A DNA stretch of 64,000 nt, from NCBI GenBank assembly GCA_018398585.1, contig JAGTTD010000006.1:2740501-2804500 (forward strand), in the 5' to 3' direction. This DNA comes from Simmondsia chinensis (lineage: Eukaryota > Streptophyta > Magnoliopsida > Caryophyllales > Simmondsiaceae). Of the stretch, positions 21,101-29,914 are shown in pieces. The translations under genes and the position numbers were made by a program. Under the pieces are notes generated by a model. That model saw only the letters and a list, made by a program, of their open reading frames with translations. It was not told where the DNA came from and did no database searches. Position 1 is the first letter of the stretch; every line of letters begins with the position of its first letter.

Positions 21101-23679
21101 ATTATTGTCTGGGTTGTTTGGAACTGTGACGGGATCATCGGTATCCATGTAAGATTCTGCAAAGACGATTATTTTCCTTTTGAAATATGTTAATCTTTGA
21201 ATTTGAATGATGGGATTGGGGCTGAGAGGTACTGGGACTGTTGTTGTTGTTGGATTGTCGCTGAGATCATGCCCTTAGCTTGGTTTTTGTGCAGCGAGAA
21301 TGCGGGTCTTTTGACTCTGACACGTGTTGGTAGTCGAAGGGTTGTCCAAATTTCAGCTGGCTTTATGATTTTCTTCTCCATTCTCGGTTTGTACATCCGC
21401 TTCTTCTTTATTGTTTTTGTTCACGTTTCTCCGTTATCTATAGTTGTTAACGAACCAACTGTTAGAACTGGCCTCAATTATTATGTGAAGGCCTAGAGAT
21501 AGCTTTATACTCTAAAATTTAAAATGTGATGTGCCCTCTTATGCAAATGTTCACTAGGCTTAAAGCGTATACAGTACATAAGTTCACTTTATACCTTGTG
21601 TTGCATTACACTGATATTAAGGGTGAGTAGGGGTGAAATGAGCCGAGACAAGTTGAGCAAAGCATCTCCTTATTTGAGCTCGAGCTCAAGTTTGAGCCGA
21701 GCTTTTATTAGGCTTTTGAGCCTTCTTTTGAACTTGGTCCGATAAATATTAGCAAAAGTTAAGCCATTTATCGAGTCGAGCTCACTATTGACCAAAGTCA
21801 AGCTCATGATTGACCTACGCTTGCTATCGAATCCAACTATTCGATTTATTATTGAGCTATTATTGACCAATTTTCAAGCTTATATGGGCCGTTATTGATC
21901 TCTTACCGGACCCTTATCAAATTGTGCGTGAATGTTGATGAATCGAGCACCCCATGTTCAAACTCAGCTTGTTAAGCTTATTGATCCAGTTCGAACTCGG
22001 CTTAATAAGCTACCAAGCCCCCAAAATGAACACGATGAACCAATCGATTTCAAACATGGGCAATTCATCAATCGTTCGGTTTGATTACACCTCTAAAGGT
22101 GGACGCAATGGGATCTATACTCAAGACCTCCTACTCTATCAAGGAACCAAATGTCCCGTTAGGATTAAGTTAGGTCCAAAAATAACTGATATTATTTTAT
22201 TTTCCAGGAAAATTCGGAGCCATCTTTGCTTCAATTCCTCCTCCAATCATTGCTGCATTATACTGCCTCTTCTTTGCCTATGTCGGTACGTGCATAAACT
22301 TCAAACTAGTATCGCCACAAAAAATCATGAACCACAGGGCTGGTACTAAGATTTTAGGGGCCTAGAGCAAGTTTGATCAGTGGACCTTTTTCTAGCAATG
22401 TTAGACCAATTTAAGTACTCCTTGAATACTTTACTTTATATTACATTACCAACTAACATGTTGGTCCTTTGGATTACATATATACTATATCATACATAGG
22501 CTATTAATTCTTCAATCATGACCGGTACTATACAATAGAAGTAAACTCATAATATGTCACGAACCTAGGGTTTTGACGGGACAGGAGAGTGAATTAGAAT
22601 TGAGATATAGAGAAATAGAAAGAATTGGAAATGAGAAGAGATAGGTAGTAGAATATGAGATGAGAAAGAGTTAGAAGAATTGAGGATCAGAGAGTTGGAG
22701 AGAGAGAATAAGAGATAAGAAAGTAAAATGAGTCGTATTATTTCATTGGATATGCATTATAAGAGGTTACAATGCTATTTTGCCTAAAATTAAGCTAGTA
22801 CAATAGCTCAACGCACAACCACCGAATAGCTTGGAGACTCGTGCACCAATAACGTCCCCATATCCATGACCCAATCTGCATGACAGCGTGTTGTGACATG
22901 CCGCTTCTGCTACCGTACCGTGACTGCCCGACGTCACTACCTATGGTTGTGACATAATATAACTAATTTTTAAAGGGTGCTTCTGTTGCTTGGGGTTTTG
23001 ATCGGCCTTGATTAACAGCGATGTGACAACTAGTTGCTAAAAAGTTTCAATATCTTTGCAGGTTCGGTAGGGTTAAGCTTCCTGCAGTTTTGCAATCTCA
23101 ATAGCTTCCGAACGAAGTTCATATTGGGATTCTCCATCTTCCTCGGCTTGTCGATTCCTCAGTATTTCAACGAGCACACGGCTATCGATGGCTATGGTCC
23201 TGTACATACCGGCGCTAGATGGGTAATGCAATCCCCCTTTCCCCAGAATTTTTAGTGTATTTGGTACTGGGCTCAACTCAGATTGTTAACCTAATCTAGT
23301 TGAGTCAAGCTCATAATTGAGTCGAGCTTGCTAGTAGGTTAAAATCACAATCGAAATACTGATTCGAACTTCTTATTTAATATCACGCTTAAAATACTGA
23401 TTCGAACCTCTGATTTAAAATCATGATTGGAATACTGATTTGATCTTCGTGTGATCGCAGTTCAACGACATGATAAATGTGCCATTCTCGTCAGAAGCAT
23501 TCGTCGCTGGTATCGTAGCATACTTCCTCGACAACACAATACACCGGAAAGACGGGACGGTGAGGAAGGACAGGGGAAAGCATTGGTGGGACAAGTTTAG
23601 ATCTTTCAAGGGTGACACTCGTAGTGAGGAGTTCTATTCCTTGCCCTTCAATCTCAACAAGTATTTCCCCTCCGTTTGA
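12124..23679 (+). CDS. NAT6-like: Nucleobase-ascorbate transporter, NAT6/NAT7 type
   Basis: This is a polytopic membrane transporter of the NAT/NCS2 (SLC23) family, which carries xanthine, uric acid, uracil or related bases in characterised members; the substrate of this plant clade is not settled. Coding exons: 12124-12229, 13712-13809, 14266-14442, 15310-15410, 16195-16270, 17194-17253, 17365-17549, 18938-19034, 19614-19700, 21090-21148, 21295-21386, 22208-22285, 23062-23222, 23461-23679. All have GT-AG junctions in matching phase and total 532 codons including TGA (531 aa), the usual family length. Visible marks are the N-terminal proline-rich stretch, the TM1 QH pair at residues 44-45, a TM8 Glu (about residue 300, LVESTG), and the NAT signature ENAGLLTLTR at 350-359. 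The C-terminus KHWWDKFRSFKGDTRSEEFY followed by SLPFNLNKYFPSV is that of Arabidopsis NAT6-like proteins. The first ATG gives the family's expected start. No defect was seen. Confidence 0.95.
12329..12560 (+). repeat. TRIM-like element, degraded, NAT intron 1
   Basis: A first LTR-like block (TGTTGGAGCATCAATTGGCA ... CCTTTGACA, 12329-12391) is followed by a primer-site-like TGGCATCGGAGCC, an internal part with 'atgtcaatataatctcagc', and a second block starting near 12489 (TGCTAGAGTATATAATGATT). The order matches the family described at 18625-18915. Confidence 0.5.
12835..12972 (+). repeat. SINE copy, NAT intron 1
   Basis: Shows 'TTTTAGGTTGGGGGCCCTTC', a core ACCCTGTAGCGTTAAGGTTG, and a 3' end GAGGTACTGGGTTTTTTTGT followed by TGTTGG. 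Orientation matches the host gene. No clean target duplication was found. Confidence 0.7.
13462..13548 (-). repeat. tRNA-like SINE head, NAT intron 1
   Basis: On the minus strand, CTAGTGGTAAAACACTACC and GGGTTCAAATCTGAAC resemble tRNA box A and box B at normal spacing. It lacks a proper acceptor stem and anticodon arm, so I read it as a tRNA-derived SINE fragment, not a tRNA gene. Confidence 0.4.
13843..14185. mobile_element. Tourist-like MITE filling NAT intron 2
   Basis: Terminal inverted repeats GGCTCTGTTTGTTTCG and (reverse complemented right end) GGCTCCGTCTGTTTGACG, flanked by TTA (13840-13842) and TTG (14186-14188). GGCTCxGTTTG ends with a 3-bp TTA-type target are typical of PIF/Harbinger (Tourist) MITEs. 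It occupies 343 of the 456 bp of intron 2. Related copies are at 19116-19485 and 54013-54810. Confidence 0.7.
14560..15110. repeat. GAGCTCG-rich hAT-like element in NAT intron 3
   Basis: Alternating CTCGAACTC, GAGCTTG and GGCTCG words on both sides (14560-14600 and 14870-15110) match the hAT-like family. A TRIM-like unit at 14605-14865 interrupts it. The termini are too diverged to place. Confidence 0.45.
14605..14865 (-). repeat. TRIM-like element nested in hAT-like MITE
   Basis: Two LTR-like blocks (about 14613-14657 and 14814-14863, both with 'gcttaagytgrygr') flank an internal part containing CCGATACCATAACAAGG, the complement of the initiator-Met primer-site region, and ATTCAAACACGTGACC. 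Minus orientation. Confidence 0.5.
15899..16112. repeat. MITE-like repeat, NAT intron 4
   Basis: Bounded by 'GGCCAAGCTATAGACAAAAA' and 'AGAAGCTTGACCAAACAGAC', which are imperfect inverted copies. Poly-T and poly-A internal tracts are mirrored. A relative lies at 25576-25856. Confidence 0.45.
17585..18440 (-). repeat. TRIM-like tandem units, NAT intron 7, split by a SINE
   Basis: Three LTR-like blocks (17601-17647, 17746-17786, 18225-18279; each 'aagctt/tttaag...gtgaagg...tttatactytaaca') alternate with internal parts holding GCTTTGATACCAAGTCAAAG, the complement of the TGGTATCAGAGC primer-site word. Repeated LTR-internal-LTR order suggests tandem TRIM structures produced by recombination between LTRs. 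The second internal part is interrupted by the 5S-headed SINE at 17913-18169. Confidence 0.55.
17913..18169 (+). mobile_element. 5S rRNA-headed SINE with 17-bp TSD
   Basis: Positions 17914-18027 align along nearly the whole length of plant 5S rRNA (about 120 nt): the 5' GGG, then GATTCCATTAGAACTCTGAA, GCGTGCTTGGGCGAGA and TTCTGGGAAGTCCTCGTGTT are all recognisable, with scattered substitutions. From about 18034 the sequence is the TTG-tailed SINE body shared with the other copies, ending 'TAATTGTTGTCATT'. A 17-bp duplication, GAATGTGTGACCTCATG at 17896-17912 and GAATATGTGACCTCATG at 18170-18186 (one mismatch), proves retroposition as one unit. It lies in NAT intron 7, inside a TRIM-like unit. 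The 5S internal promoter region is present but diverged (GGATGAGTAATCTTC), so activity is doubtful. Confidence 0.9.
18625..18915 (+). mobile_element. TRIM-like element with ~70-bp LTRs, next to a splice site
   Basis: Two direct repeats, 18625-18698 (TGTTGGAGCATAAAACCATC ... TTTAACA) and 18846-18915 (TGTTAGAGAGTAAAATCATT ... CCTTCA), both start TG and end CA and share GGxxxxGTTGGTT near the 3' end. The first is followed at once by TGGTACCATAGCC, close to the initiator-Met primer-binding site. The internal part is about 147 bp and non-coding. The unit fits a terminal-repeat retrotransposon in miniature, but with unusually short LTRs. The second repeat ends 22 bp before NAT exon 8. Confidence 0.6.
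19116..19485. mobile_element. Tourist-like MITE in NAT intron 8
   Basis: Ends GGCTCCATTTGTTTTAAC and (reverse complemented) GGCTTCGTTTGTTTTGATG, flanked by TTA on both sides (19113-19115, 19486-19488). Its interior has mirrored 'gaaaatattttc' words. This is the best match in the window to a PIF/Harbinger-type MITE. Confidence 0.75.
19860..20067. repeat. MITE-like repeat, NAT intron 9
   Basis: Starts GGGCTTGTTCGGTGTCG and ends ACCAAACATGCCCC, an inverted pair; the interior mirrors 'tttttagaaactaaaaacc' and 'ccagaaactaaaaa'. Relatives: 23701-24158 and 24511-24710. Family GGGC(C/T)TGTTTGGT ends are widespread in plants. Confidence 0.55.
20645..20810. repeat. Short tandem duplication, NAT intron 9
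   Basis: Two head-to-tail units of about 75 bp, each starting 'taagaaagtatatgaaa' and containing 'gatttta', with moderate divergence. Local duplication with no coding content. Confidence 0.5.
21465..21626 (-). repeat. TRIM-like remnant, NAT intron 11
   Basis: Contains 'gtgaaggcctagagatagctttatactctaa' type LTR sequence and the internal words 'gcttaaagcgtata' and 'accttgtgttgcattacact'. One side only; it abuts the hAT-like element at 21629. Confidence 0.45.
21629..22098. mobile_element. hAT-like MITE in NAT intron 11
   Basis: Begins TAGGGGTGAAATGAGCCGAG and ends CGGTTTGATTACACCTCTA, an inverted pair of the hAT-like family termini (TAGGGGTGTAAA). Flanking octamers AGGGTGAG and AAGGTGGA are only partly alike. 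The interior is GAGCTCG-rich. The open frame 21954-22349 that overlaps it is not a gene. Confidence 0.55.
22560..22960. other. Repeat-like GA-rich stretch in NAT intron 12
   Basis: 22580-22730 is strongly purine-rich (many 'gagaga' and 'agaatt' words), followed by C-rich sequence to 22950. It looks like an inserted element because of the base composition shift, but I find no termini or coding sequence. Confidence 0.3.
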
Positions 23680-23700
23680 TTCTCCCCTGACTTCAGGCCA

Positions 23701-24158
23701 GGTTGGTACCGTTTTCTGTTAGCAGCTTTTGGTTTTTATAAAGTGAAAATCGAATTTTAGAAATGATTTTTCTTGTTTTTGGTATTTTGTTTTCAGTTTA
23801 TTCCTAGTTTGAGCTTGAGTGAAATCTAAACGTAGGAGATGTAAAATGAGAAAATAACGGTTTTAAAACTTGGTTTTTAGTTTATAAAAAACACAAAATT
23901 GCAAATAGAAAAAAATAGCAAACCACCCATTGAGGTTTATCTGATATTATTTTCTGTTTGCAGGTTTGGTCTTTAGAAATTGTTGACCAATGTTTTAATA
24001 ACGAGTTCTGAAGATTTTGATTTCCTACTTTTGGTTTTCTCTTACTTTGTCTAAAAACTAAAAACAGAAAGCGAAAAACAAGAAAAACCGTTTTAGAACC
24101 CAATTTTTTGTTTCTAAAACCCAAAAATTGTAAAAAGAAAATGAAACCAAACAGACCC
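23701..24158. repeat. Hairpin MITE in the NAT 3' region
   Basis: Starts 22 bases after the transporter stop codon with GGTTGGTACCGTTTTCTG and ends ATGAAACCAAACAGACCC, an imperfect inverted pair. Interior arms repeat 'aaaatcgaattttagaaa' and 'tttctaaaacccaaaaa' in mirror. It probably forms part of the NAT 3' UTR unless the transcript ends upstream of it. Confidence 0.55.
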
Positions 24159-25353
24159 GAAAGAACACAAAAACGATGTGGGATTGCTCTTGTAGTGTTA
24201 ATATTGTTCATGGATTTAGTGTACACTATTAATAAGTATAAATTATAAATTAGTTTCATCCTTTTTAGGATGCTCTAAGACAATAATTTTGTTTATTTTT
24301 CATGTTGTAAATTTAATGTGTTAATTAGTTTCATCGTTTTTACCTGGAGATGTTGCAGCATAATGTTATTTGACATTTGTCATCTTATTTCGAGGGAAAT
24401 AGTTTCTTAGCTGGTTTAATATTCTTTTCTTGGTTATCGATATTAGTTTTACATATAAATAGCTTCACAATTTTATTTTTTGTACTTCTGTAAAAATATT
24501 ATTGAGTTTCGGGCTTATTTGGTGGTGTATTTTGTTAGTAGATGCGCAGTTTTTTGTTTCAGAAACTAGAAATGGTTTCTCTTTTTTCAGTTTCACGAGT
24601 ACAAAACCTTGAAAATCTAAAAAGATTCGTTTTCAAAACCTAGTTTTTAGCTTCTCAAAAGTCGAAAAACTATGAATAGAATACCATTCACATTTTCAAA
24701 TTCAGACCCGTCGTATTCTTTTTACATCAATAAGGGGAATCTTTCTTAAAGAGAGAAACCAATACCAGGAGAAGGGGTAACGAGATTTGAATCCAAGACG
24801 TCTTGTTTGAAGTGTTATAAGACAAATCACGCCCATCCAAGGTCTTTTTTTGGCTTGGAGAGAGTTTTTTACGTCAAAAGTGTTGAGAACTCCACATATG
24901 AGTCTTGTGGAATCTCATATTAGAGAGTAAGAGGATAGGTCACCTTATAAGCCAAGTGGGTTATTCCACCTATTGTCAATTGGTTTTAAAATGGAACTTC
25001 ACTTGGGCTTATATGTGGATTTTATATGCGCCAACTCCATGGGTCAAGCCCAAAAGGTCCGGTGAAATTTAACAAAAACAAAGCTCGGGTTTGAATTTTT
25101 CTTCGAGGATTTGAATTGTATTATCGTGTCATATTTTATCGATATTCGTATCCAAAGAGATGTGTTGCTCAATGTTCATCCTATGGATCATCACTCTTCT
25201 GTAAAGCATTTTAACTTTTCTTTTTTTTCTGCAGGAGAAAAGAGAAAGGGGGGCATCTTATCTTCATTATGTGATTCCATGCACACTCTTATCTCTTCTA
25301 TGATTCCCAAGAGTGCATGTACTAAATATCGGGTTAATGATTGCTCTTTTAAA
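24159..25353. other. Intergenic downstream of NAT
   Basis: A second GGGCTTRTTTGGT-type repeat lies at 24511-24710. The rest holds fragments of the 'gcttatatgtggattt' dispersed repeat (24880-25030) and no gene. The 3' end of the NAT transcript should fall in the first few hundred bases, but no clear polyadenylation signal stands out. Confidence 0.35.
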
Positions 25354-25485
25354 ATAGGGTCGGGAGTTCTTCGGAAATAACTTTTTTATAGAGTAGCACC
25401 CTATAGGGGTAGGATCGTATATGTCTTACCCTTTTAGATCCTGTCTTGGTAGGAGCCTCTTTGAAGTATTGGGCCATTGTTATTT
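25354..25485 (+). mobile_element. SINE copy with 14-bp TSD
   Basis: The body (GGAGTTCTTCGGAAATAAC, CACCCTATAGGGGTAGGATC, GGTAGGAGCCTCTTTGAAGT) ends ATTGTTATTT. It is flanked by a perfect 14-bp duplication ATTGCTCTTTTAAA at 25340-25353 and 25486-25499. There is no 5S head, so the copy starts within the body. Confidence 0.85.
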
Positions 25486-25575
25486 ATTGCTCTTTTAAAG
25501 GTATTTTTTAATGAAATAGAGAAAGTTAAATGCTAATCTTTCAAAACTTCTCATCCCGATATGGACCGAGACCGT

Positions 25576-25856
25576 TTTGGCCAAGCCTTTTTTTTTTTTT
25601 TTCTAAAAGGAAAGTTTTAGAGAAAAATATTTTTTTTCCACGATTTGAGGTTATTTGCCCTCAGAAAGAAAAATACTTTAAGTAGAAGTAGAAAATATTG
25701 TTTCGTATTTAAGAGTAGAAAAATGTTACTTTTCCTTAAAAGCAGAAATAGCAGTAAAACCTAAAAATTTTGTAGACAAAAAAACTTCTACCGTAAAATT
25801 ACAAAAATACTTCTAAAAAAAGTAAATTTTTTTATTGCTTGGCTAAACAGGCTAAA
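25576..25856. repeat. MITE-like repeat
   Basis: Ends TTTTGGCCAAGCCTTTTTTT and TTTATTGCTTGGCTAAACAG are imperfect inverted copies, as at 15899-16112. The interior has mirrored poly-T/poly-A and 'aaagtagaaaaa' words. Confidence 0.45.
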
Positions 25857-25879
25857 AGGACACCTTAACTCAATATGGG

Positions 25880-26411
25880 ATAAATAGTTGCTAGTAATGG
25901 CGGCTAATAAACTGGGCCATGAGTTGAGTTAACCATGTTAAATGAATGAGTTGAGTCAACCTGAGTCATTACAGTAAATAATTTGTTGAGATCGTTTTTT
26001 ACTTTGGTTTAATTTGAACCAATCTGATCTTTTCTCCTATAGTTATCAAAACGGGACCCAACCTATCTTCACATGATTGAACGTGATGGGTCACATTAAC
26101 CACACAAACGTGTCAGGCATCAGTTAACATAACTAGGGCTGAACATGACCCTAAACAACTCAAACAATTACTTGAGGCCCCTAAATATTGGTAAGTTTAT
26201 GATTAAAATCGTTATAATTTGCTGTATTAGTATTATGTTGTTGAGAGAAATGTTATTATATATTACCAGCACCATTTCAAGCTTTTGCTTGGAGATCGAA
26301 AATGTCGAGACTGGCCCTATACCTAACCAAGAAGACATGTTTGTAGTGTCAACTAGATCGTACAAATGGGCTAGATAAATTTTGACCCGGGTCAACCTTT
26401 GGCCCTTTTAA
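25880..26411. repeat. Dispersed repeat also present at 28350-28560
   Basis: 25925-26125 and 28350-28530 are diverged direct copies, sharing 'tctgatcttttctcctatag' versus 'tatgttcttttctcctgtag' and 'gaacgtgatgggtcacatta' versus 'gaacatgataggtcgcattg'. They lie either side of the ORF1-only LINE. No coding domain is visible. Confidence 0.5.
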
Positions 26412-26422
26412 CCCTTACCTAC

Positions 26423-28257
26423 AGCAGAGCACGTCACAGTAGATCAGTACCGTAGGTAGGACTCAGGACTTGGGGAACGCATCAACTAATCGGAGTGAGG
26501 CACAAGCTAACACAGATATTCCGAGGATTACAGTGTCAAATTCTAACAAGAGTGTTGAGGCATGGCTTAAGCGTTTAATAATTGCCCATTCATCTGGTGA
26601 GGTCAGTCTCGATGATGTTCTTACATTTATCACCGAAAATAACCTTTACGGGCTTACACCTAAAGGCTTAAGCAACATCTCCTTTATTCTGGTATGTGAT
26701 TCGATTGACACTATGGATGCCTACCTCGGCCCTCGTAAGCAGATTCTCCTACGAATGTTCGGAGAAGTATATGGGTACTCTGGAGAGACGCTTGGATCCC
26801 TTAATAGAAGGGTTTGGCACGAAATCCATGGACTGCCAGTCCAATGTTGGTCAAATGAATGCTTTATCGATTTCGCCAAAATCTGGGGGAAGTTCATTAG
26901 GGTGGATCCCAGAACATCTACTATGAGGTGCGTTGGCGTTGCAAGGATTCTGATTGACCCTTGCCACACAACATGTATCTACCAGATGGTCCCGATTCAC
27001 TACAGTGGGGGAACCCGTTTGATCTTCATTAAAGAAGGGAGCTCTGTTTTGATACCAGACTACTCTCCCAGCGTTATATCCAGAGCCGTATCTGTTAGAT
27101 TGGCTCGGGAGCAGGCATATTTCCCATCACATTACCCCCAAGGAAACGAATGCATTACCGTGGCAAGACATTCTCCACAGGTTCAACCTTCTATGCATCT
27201 GGTTCCAGAACGCTCGTTTATTAGTGAGGAGGTTAGAAACCCTACCCCATGGTTGGCAAATGAAGGGATGGGAATTGCTTGGCAGCCGTTTGGACATGTT
27301 GCCCTCCACCTCAACGGCCAAATCATTGGGAGATGGGCTCTGCAGCGATAGCTCCTGCATGTCGTGCCTTACGCTCCACAGCAGGTAGTACATCCTCCCC
27401 GACTATTACCATGGGTTGAGAATGGTAAAGCTTCAGCTGATCAACATCATGCTCAGATAACCACACCTGATTCTGATACTCGGGAAAGTAACAGTGATAA
27501 TGAGTTAACAACATCTGGGCCTGAATTCCCTCAAGGTTTCGAGCCTATAACAGCAATCGGCAACTCACAAGTTGAGGATAGTTTGCCGCAGAATCAGCAA
27601 GTTCCAGCTCCATCTGTGGAAGGGCCTAGCACGGGCTGAAGGAAAAAAGAAAAATTCCGCACAACAAAAAGAGAGAGAAAAGTGATCAAGCGCAAGATAA
27701 AGGAAAGAGAAAAGCGGGAGTTGCAGGACTTCTTGAAGGATATGTCTCCCAGAAATAATGTTGAAAAATTGTCTAAGACATCCGGAAAGAAGAAAAAACG
27801 AAATAGGGGAAATCGAATCCAGAAGATCACGGAAGAAGAGTACGATGAGAGGATCCTGAAAGCGGAGCGGGTAATAGAGATAGGAGAAAACGTGGGTCTC
27901 AATTTTGATGGTTTCGACTCGGCTATGGTGGCTGACATTCTCACTAAATGATTTGGATTGGGTGTTTCGGTTGTAGCTTCAATCCCTTTCCTGTTTCTTG
28001 TGCTGGCCTTTTGGTTCTTTTTCATCTAGATTCTCTGTGTGTGATGGGCCTGTGTTCGCTGTTGTTTATTGTCCTCGTGTCTTTTGTGGTCCTGTGCGCG
28101 GTGGTTGCTGTGTCGTGTTTTGCGAAGAGCGTTTTGATCCTGTTTTCTTGTTTTGTGTTAGCTTTTTTGGCCACCGTTTTGTTGTGGGCAGACTCAGGCC
28201 TCGCCTAGCGAGTGGACGGCTTGTTTAGCGACTTTGTCGCAACTTATCGAAAAAAAC
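26423..28257 (+). mobile_element. ORF1-only L1 derivative (half-LINE) with TSD
   Basis: An 11-bp perfect duplication, CCCTTACCTAC at 26412-26422 and 28258-28268, bounds a 1835-bp unit ending in 'AACTTATCGAAAAAAA', the LINE terminus seen at six other places. Inside are an ORF1-like frame (26470-27951) and about 300 bp of 3' UTR, and nothing else: no endonuclease, reverse transcriptase or RNase H. Thus a LINE RNA lacking ORF2 was copied and inserted. The last 70 bp (CAGACTCAGGCCTCGCCTAG, CGACTTTGTCGC) match the minus-strand LINE end at 44711, placing both in one family. Confidence 0.8.
26470..27951 (+). pseudogene. L1 ORF1-like protein, two in-frame stops
   Basis: The frame is continuous from 26470 to 27951 except for TAG at 27349-27351 and TGA at 27637-27639. 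The first part has the plant L1 ORF1/DUF4283-like signature RRVWHEIHGLPVQCWSNECF followed by IDFAKIWGKFIRVDPRTS (about residues 116-153 of the frame). The last part (27640-27951) is Lys/Arg/Glu-rich and ends ILKAERVIEIGENVGLNFDG followed by FDSAMVADILTK, the usual LINE ORF1 C-terminus. ORF1 proteins bind LINE RNA. No ATG stands at the expected start (TTG at 26470; first in-frame ATG is 26713), and the N-terminal RRM part of longer relatives is not seen. It is probably inactive. Confidence 0.7.
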
Positions 28258-28268
28258 CCCTTACCTAC

Positions 28269-28971
28269 CAAATAAGAGAACAAATATTGAATTTACCTTA
28301 ATTTTAACCTAAAACCAGACATGGATGAAGGGCTATTAAAGGGTTACTAAAGCCACGAGTCGAGCCAAATCGACCTGAGACAGAACAGTAGATAATAAGT
28401 TGAGGTTGTTTTTGCTTTAGCTTAATCTGAACCAATATGTTCTTTTCTCCTGTAGTTATCAGACCCATCCTGACAAGACTGAACATGATAGGTCGCATTG
28501 ATGGTACAAACATGTCGCATATGAGTCAAATCTTACATACTGAACAAGAATACAAATATTGAATTTTTCGTATTTTTAACCCGAAACGAGACATATCGGA
28601 AGGGCCATTAAAGGGATACCTAGTGAAGAAGGGCAGGGACCAGCAGCTTTACACAATAAATGCTAAGTAAGTTGCAAGGGAGGGACCATGAAGAAGTAAA
28701 TGCCAAGCATTGGGACATGCTATGTTATGTGGATTATATGGGTTTAGGGTTCATTTTCAAGAATCATCATATCTTATATTATTAACTGGACCACTTCCTA
28801 GTATTAAAGGTTCGATTAGGCTCGTTTTGTGAAATTTTACCGAGGATAAGGACGGATTCACGGAGTTTGAATAAGTAGGCGGTCCACTATTATAAGTCTA
28901 ATTCAGATTCTCTCATGAAATAATTAGCTTTAAATGGACTACTGGTAAGTTTATATGTTGATATTTTCTTA
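28269..28971. other. Intergenic with direct repeats
   Basis: A roughly 70-bp stretch starting 'acaaatattgaattt' occurs at about 28280-28348 and again at 28551-28622, flanking the diverged repeat at 28350-28530. The spacing recalls a very small LTR-like unit, but no primer-binding site was found. Confidence 0.35.
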
Positions 28972-28979
28972 CTCACAAA

Positions 28980-29519
28980 TAGGGGTGTAAATGAACCGAA
29001 CGTTCGATGAATTACTCGTGTTCGAAATAGATTAGAGCTCGTTTGTGTTCATTATAAGGGCTCAATAGCTTATCGAGCTGAGTTCGAGCATGCTTAATAA
29101 GCTCAACGAGTCGAGTTCAAACGGGTGGTGCTCGGCTCGTTAGTGTTCACGAACATCTCGTTAAGGGGCTCTAAGAGCTCGTTAAGGGCTCGTTAACAAT
29201 TGATATTGATTCAGGAGTGGTTCAATAATGGCTCTATAGTAACTTGAGAAGCTCGGCTCAGTAATGAGCTCGACTCGACAGCAAGTTCGGCTCAATTTTA
29301 AGATCGATTGGGCTTGATAATGAACTCGATTCGGCTCAATAAACATAACGAGCCAAACTGAGCTGAGTATCGAACACACTTAAATCTTATCAAACTAAGC
29401 TTGAACAAAGATTAGGAAAGCTTGATAAGAGCTCGGATCGCACTCAAGCTCGATAAGCATTATCAAACTCGAGTTTGAACAGGGGATGCTCGGCTCAACT
29501 CGACTTGTTTATACCCTTA
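28980..29519. mobile_element. hAT-like MITE, GAGCTCG-rich interior
   Basis: Left end TAGGGGTGTAAATGAACCG, right end reverse complemented TAAGGGTATAAACAAGTCG; flanking octamers CTCACAAA and CTCATAAC agree at 6 of 8 positions. The interior is built from GAGCTCG, GCTCGTTA and CTCGGCTC words. No transposase. Confidence 0.6.
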
Positions 29520-29914
29520 CTCATAACTTTTAATGTGAGATTTTTTACTAAACTTTGACGTGAAGTCTTTAACATGACTTATCCTCGTCTAAATTTCACA
29601 AAGATTCCTTGACATCACATCAGAAGATAAATGCTCTAAAAAAGAGTGCAAAAATTTGCTTGAGTGCTTGTGTTTTCTGCGTGTTTTTTTTTTTCTGCTT
29701 TTTCAATGGATTTTGCCTCTTCTGCATATCCCCAAAAAAAAAAGTTTATAACTATAAAATAAGAAATTGCATTTTCAATGTCAATTCCTGTTTATACCAT
29801 TTAAGAGCTAAATACTCGATGCGTTTTTTGATATATAGGATATAAGCCCAAAAAAGTAAAATTGAACCGACATCGGAATCCCAATCAAAGGCTAAACTCA
29901 AAGCCCAAACAACC

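Noticed and set aside
21954..22349. Frame of 131 codons on the plus strand
   Set aside because: It runs out of the hAT-like repeat into NAT exon 12 in the wrong frame.
27594..28025. Minus-strand frame of 143 codons
   Set aside because: Antisense of the Lys/Glu-rich end of the ORF1-like frame; Phe/Ser-rich as expected for such a shadow.
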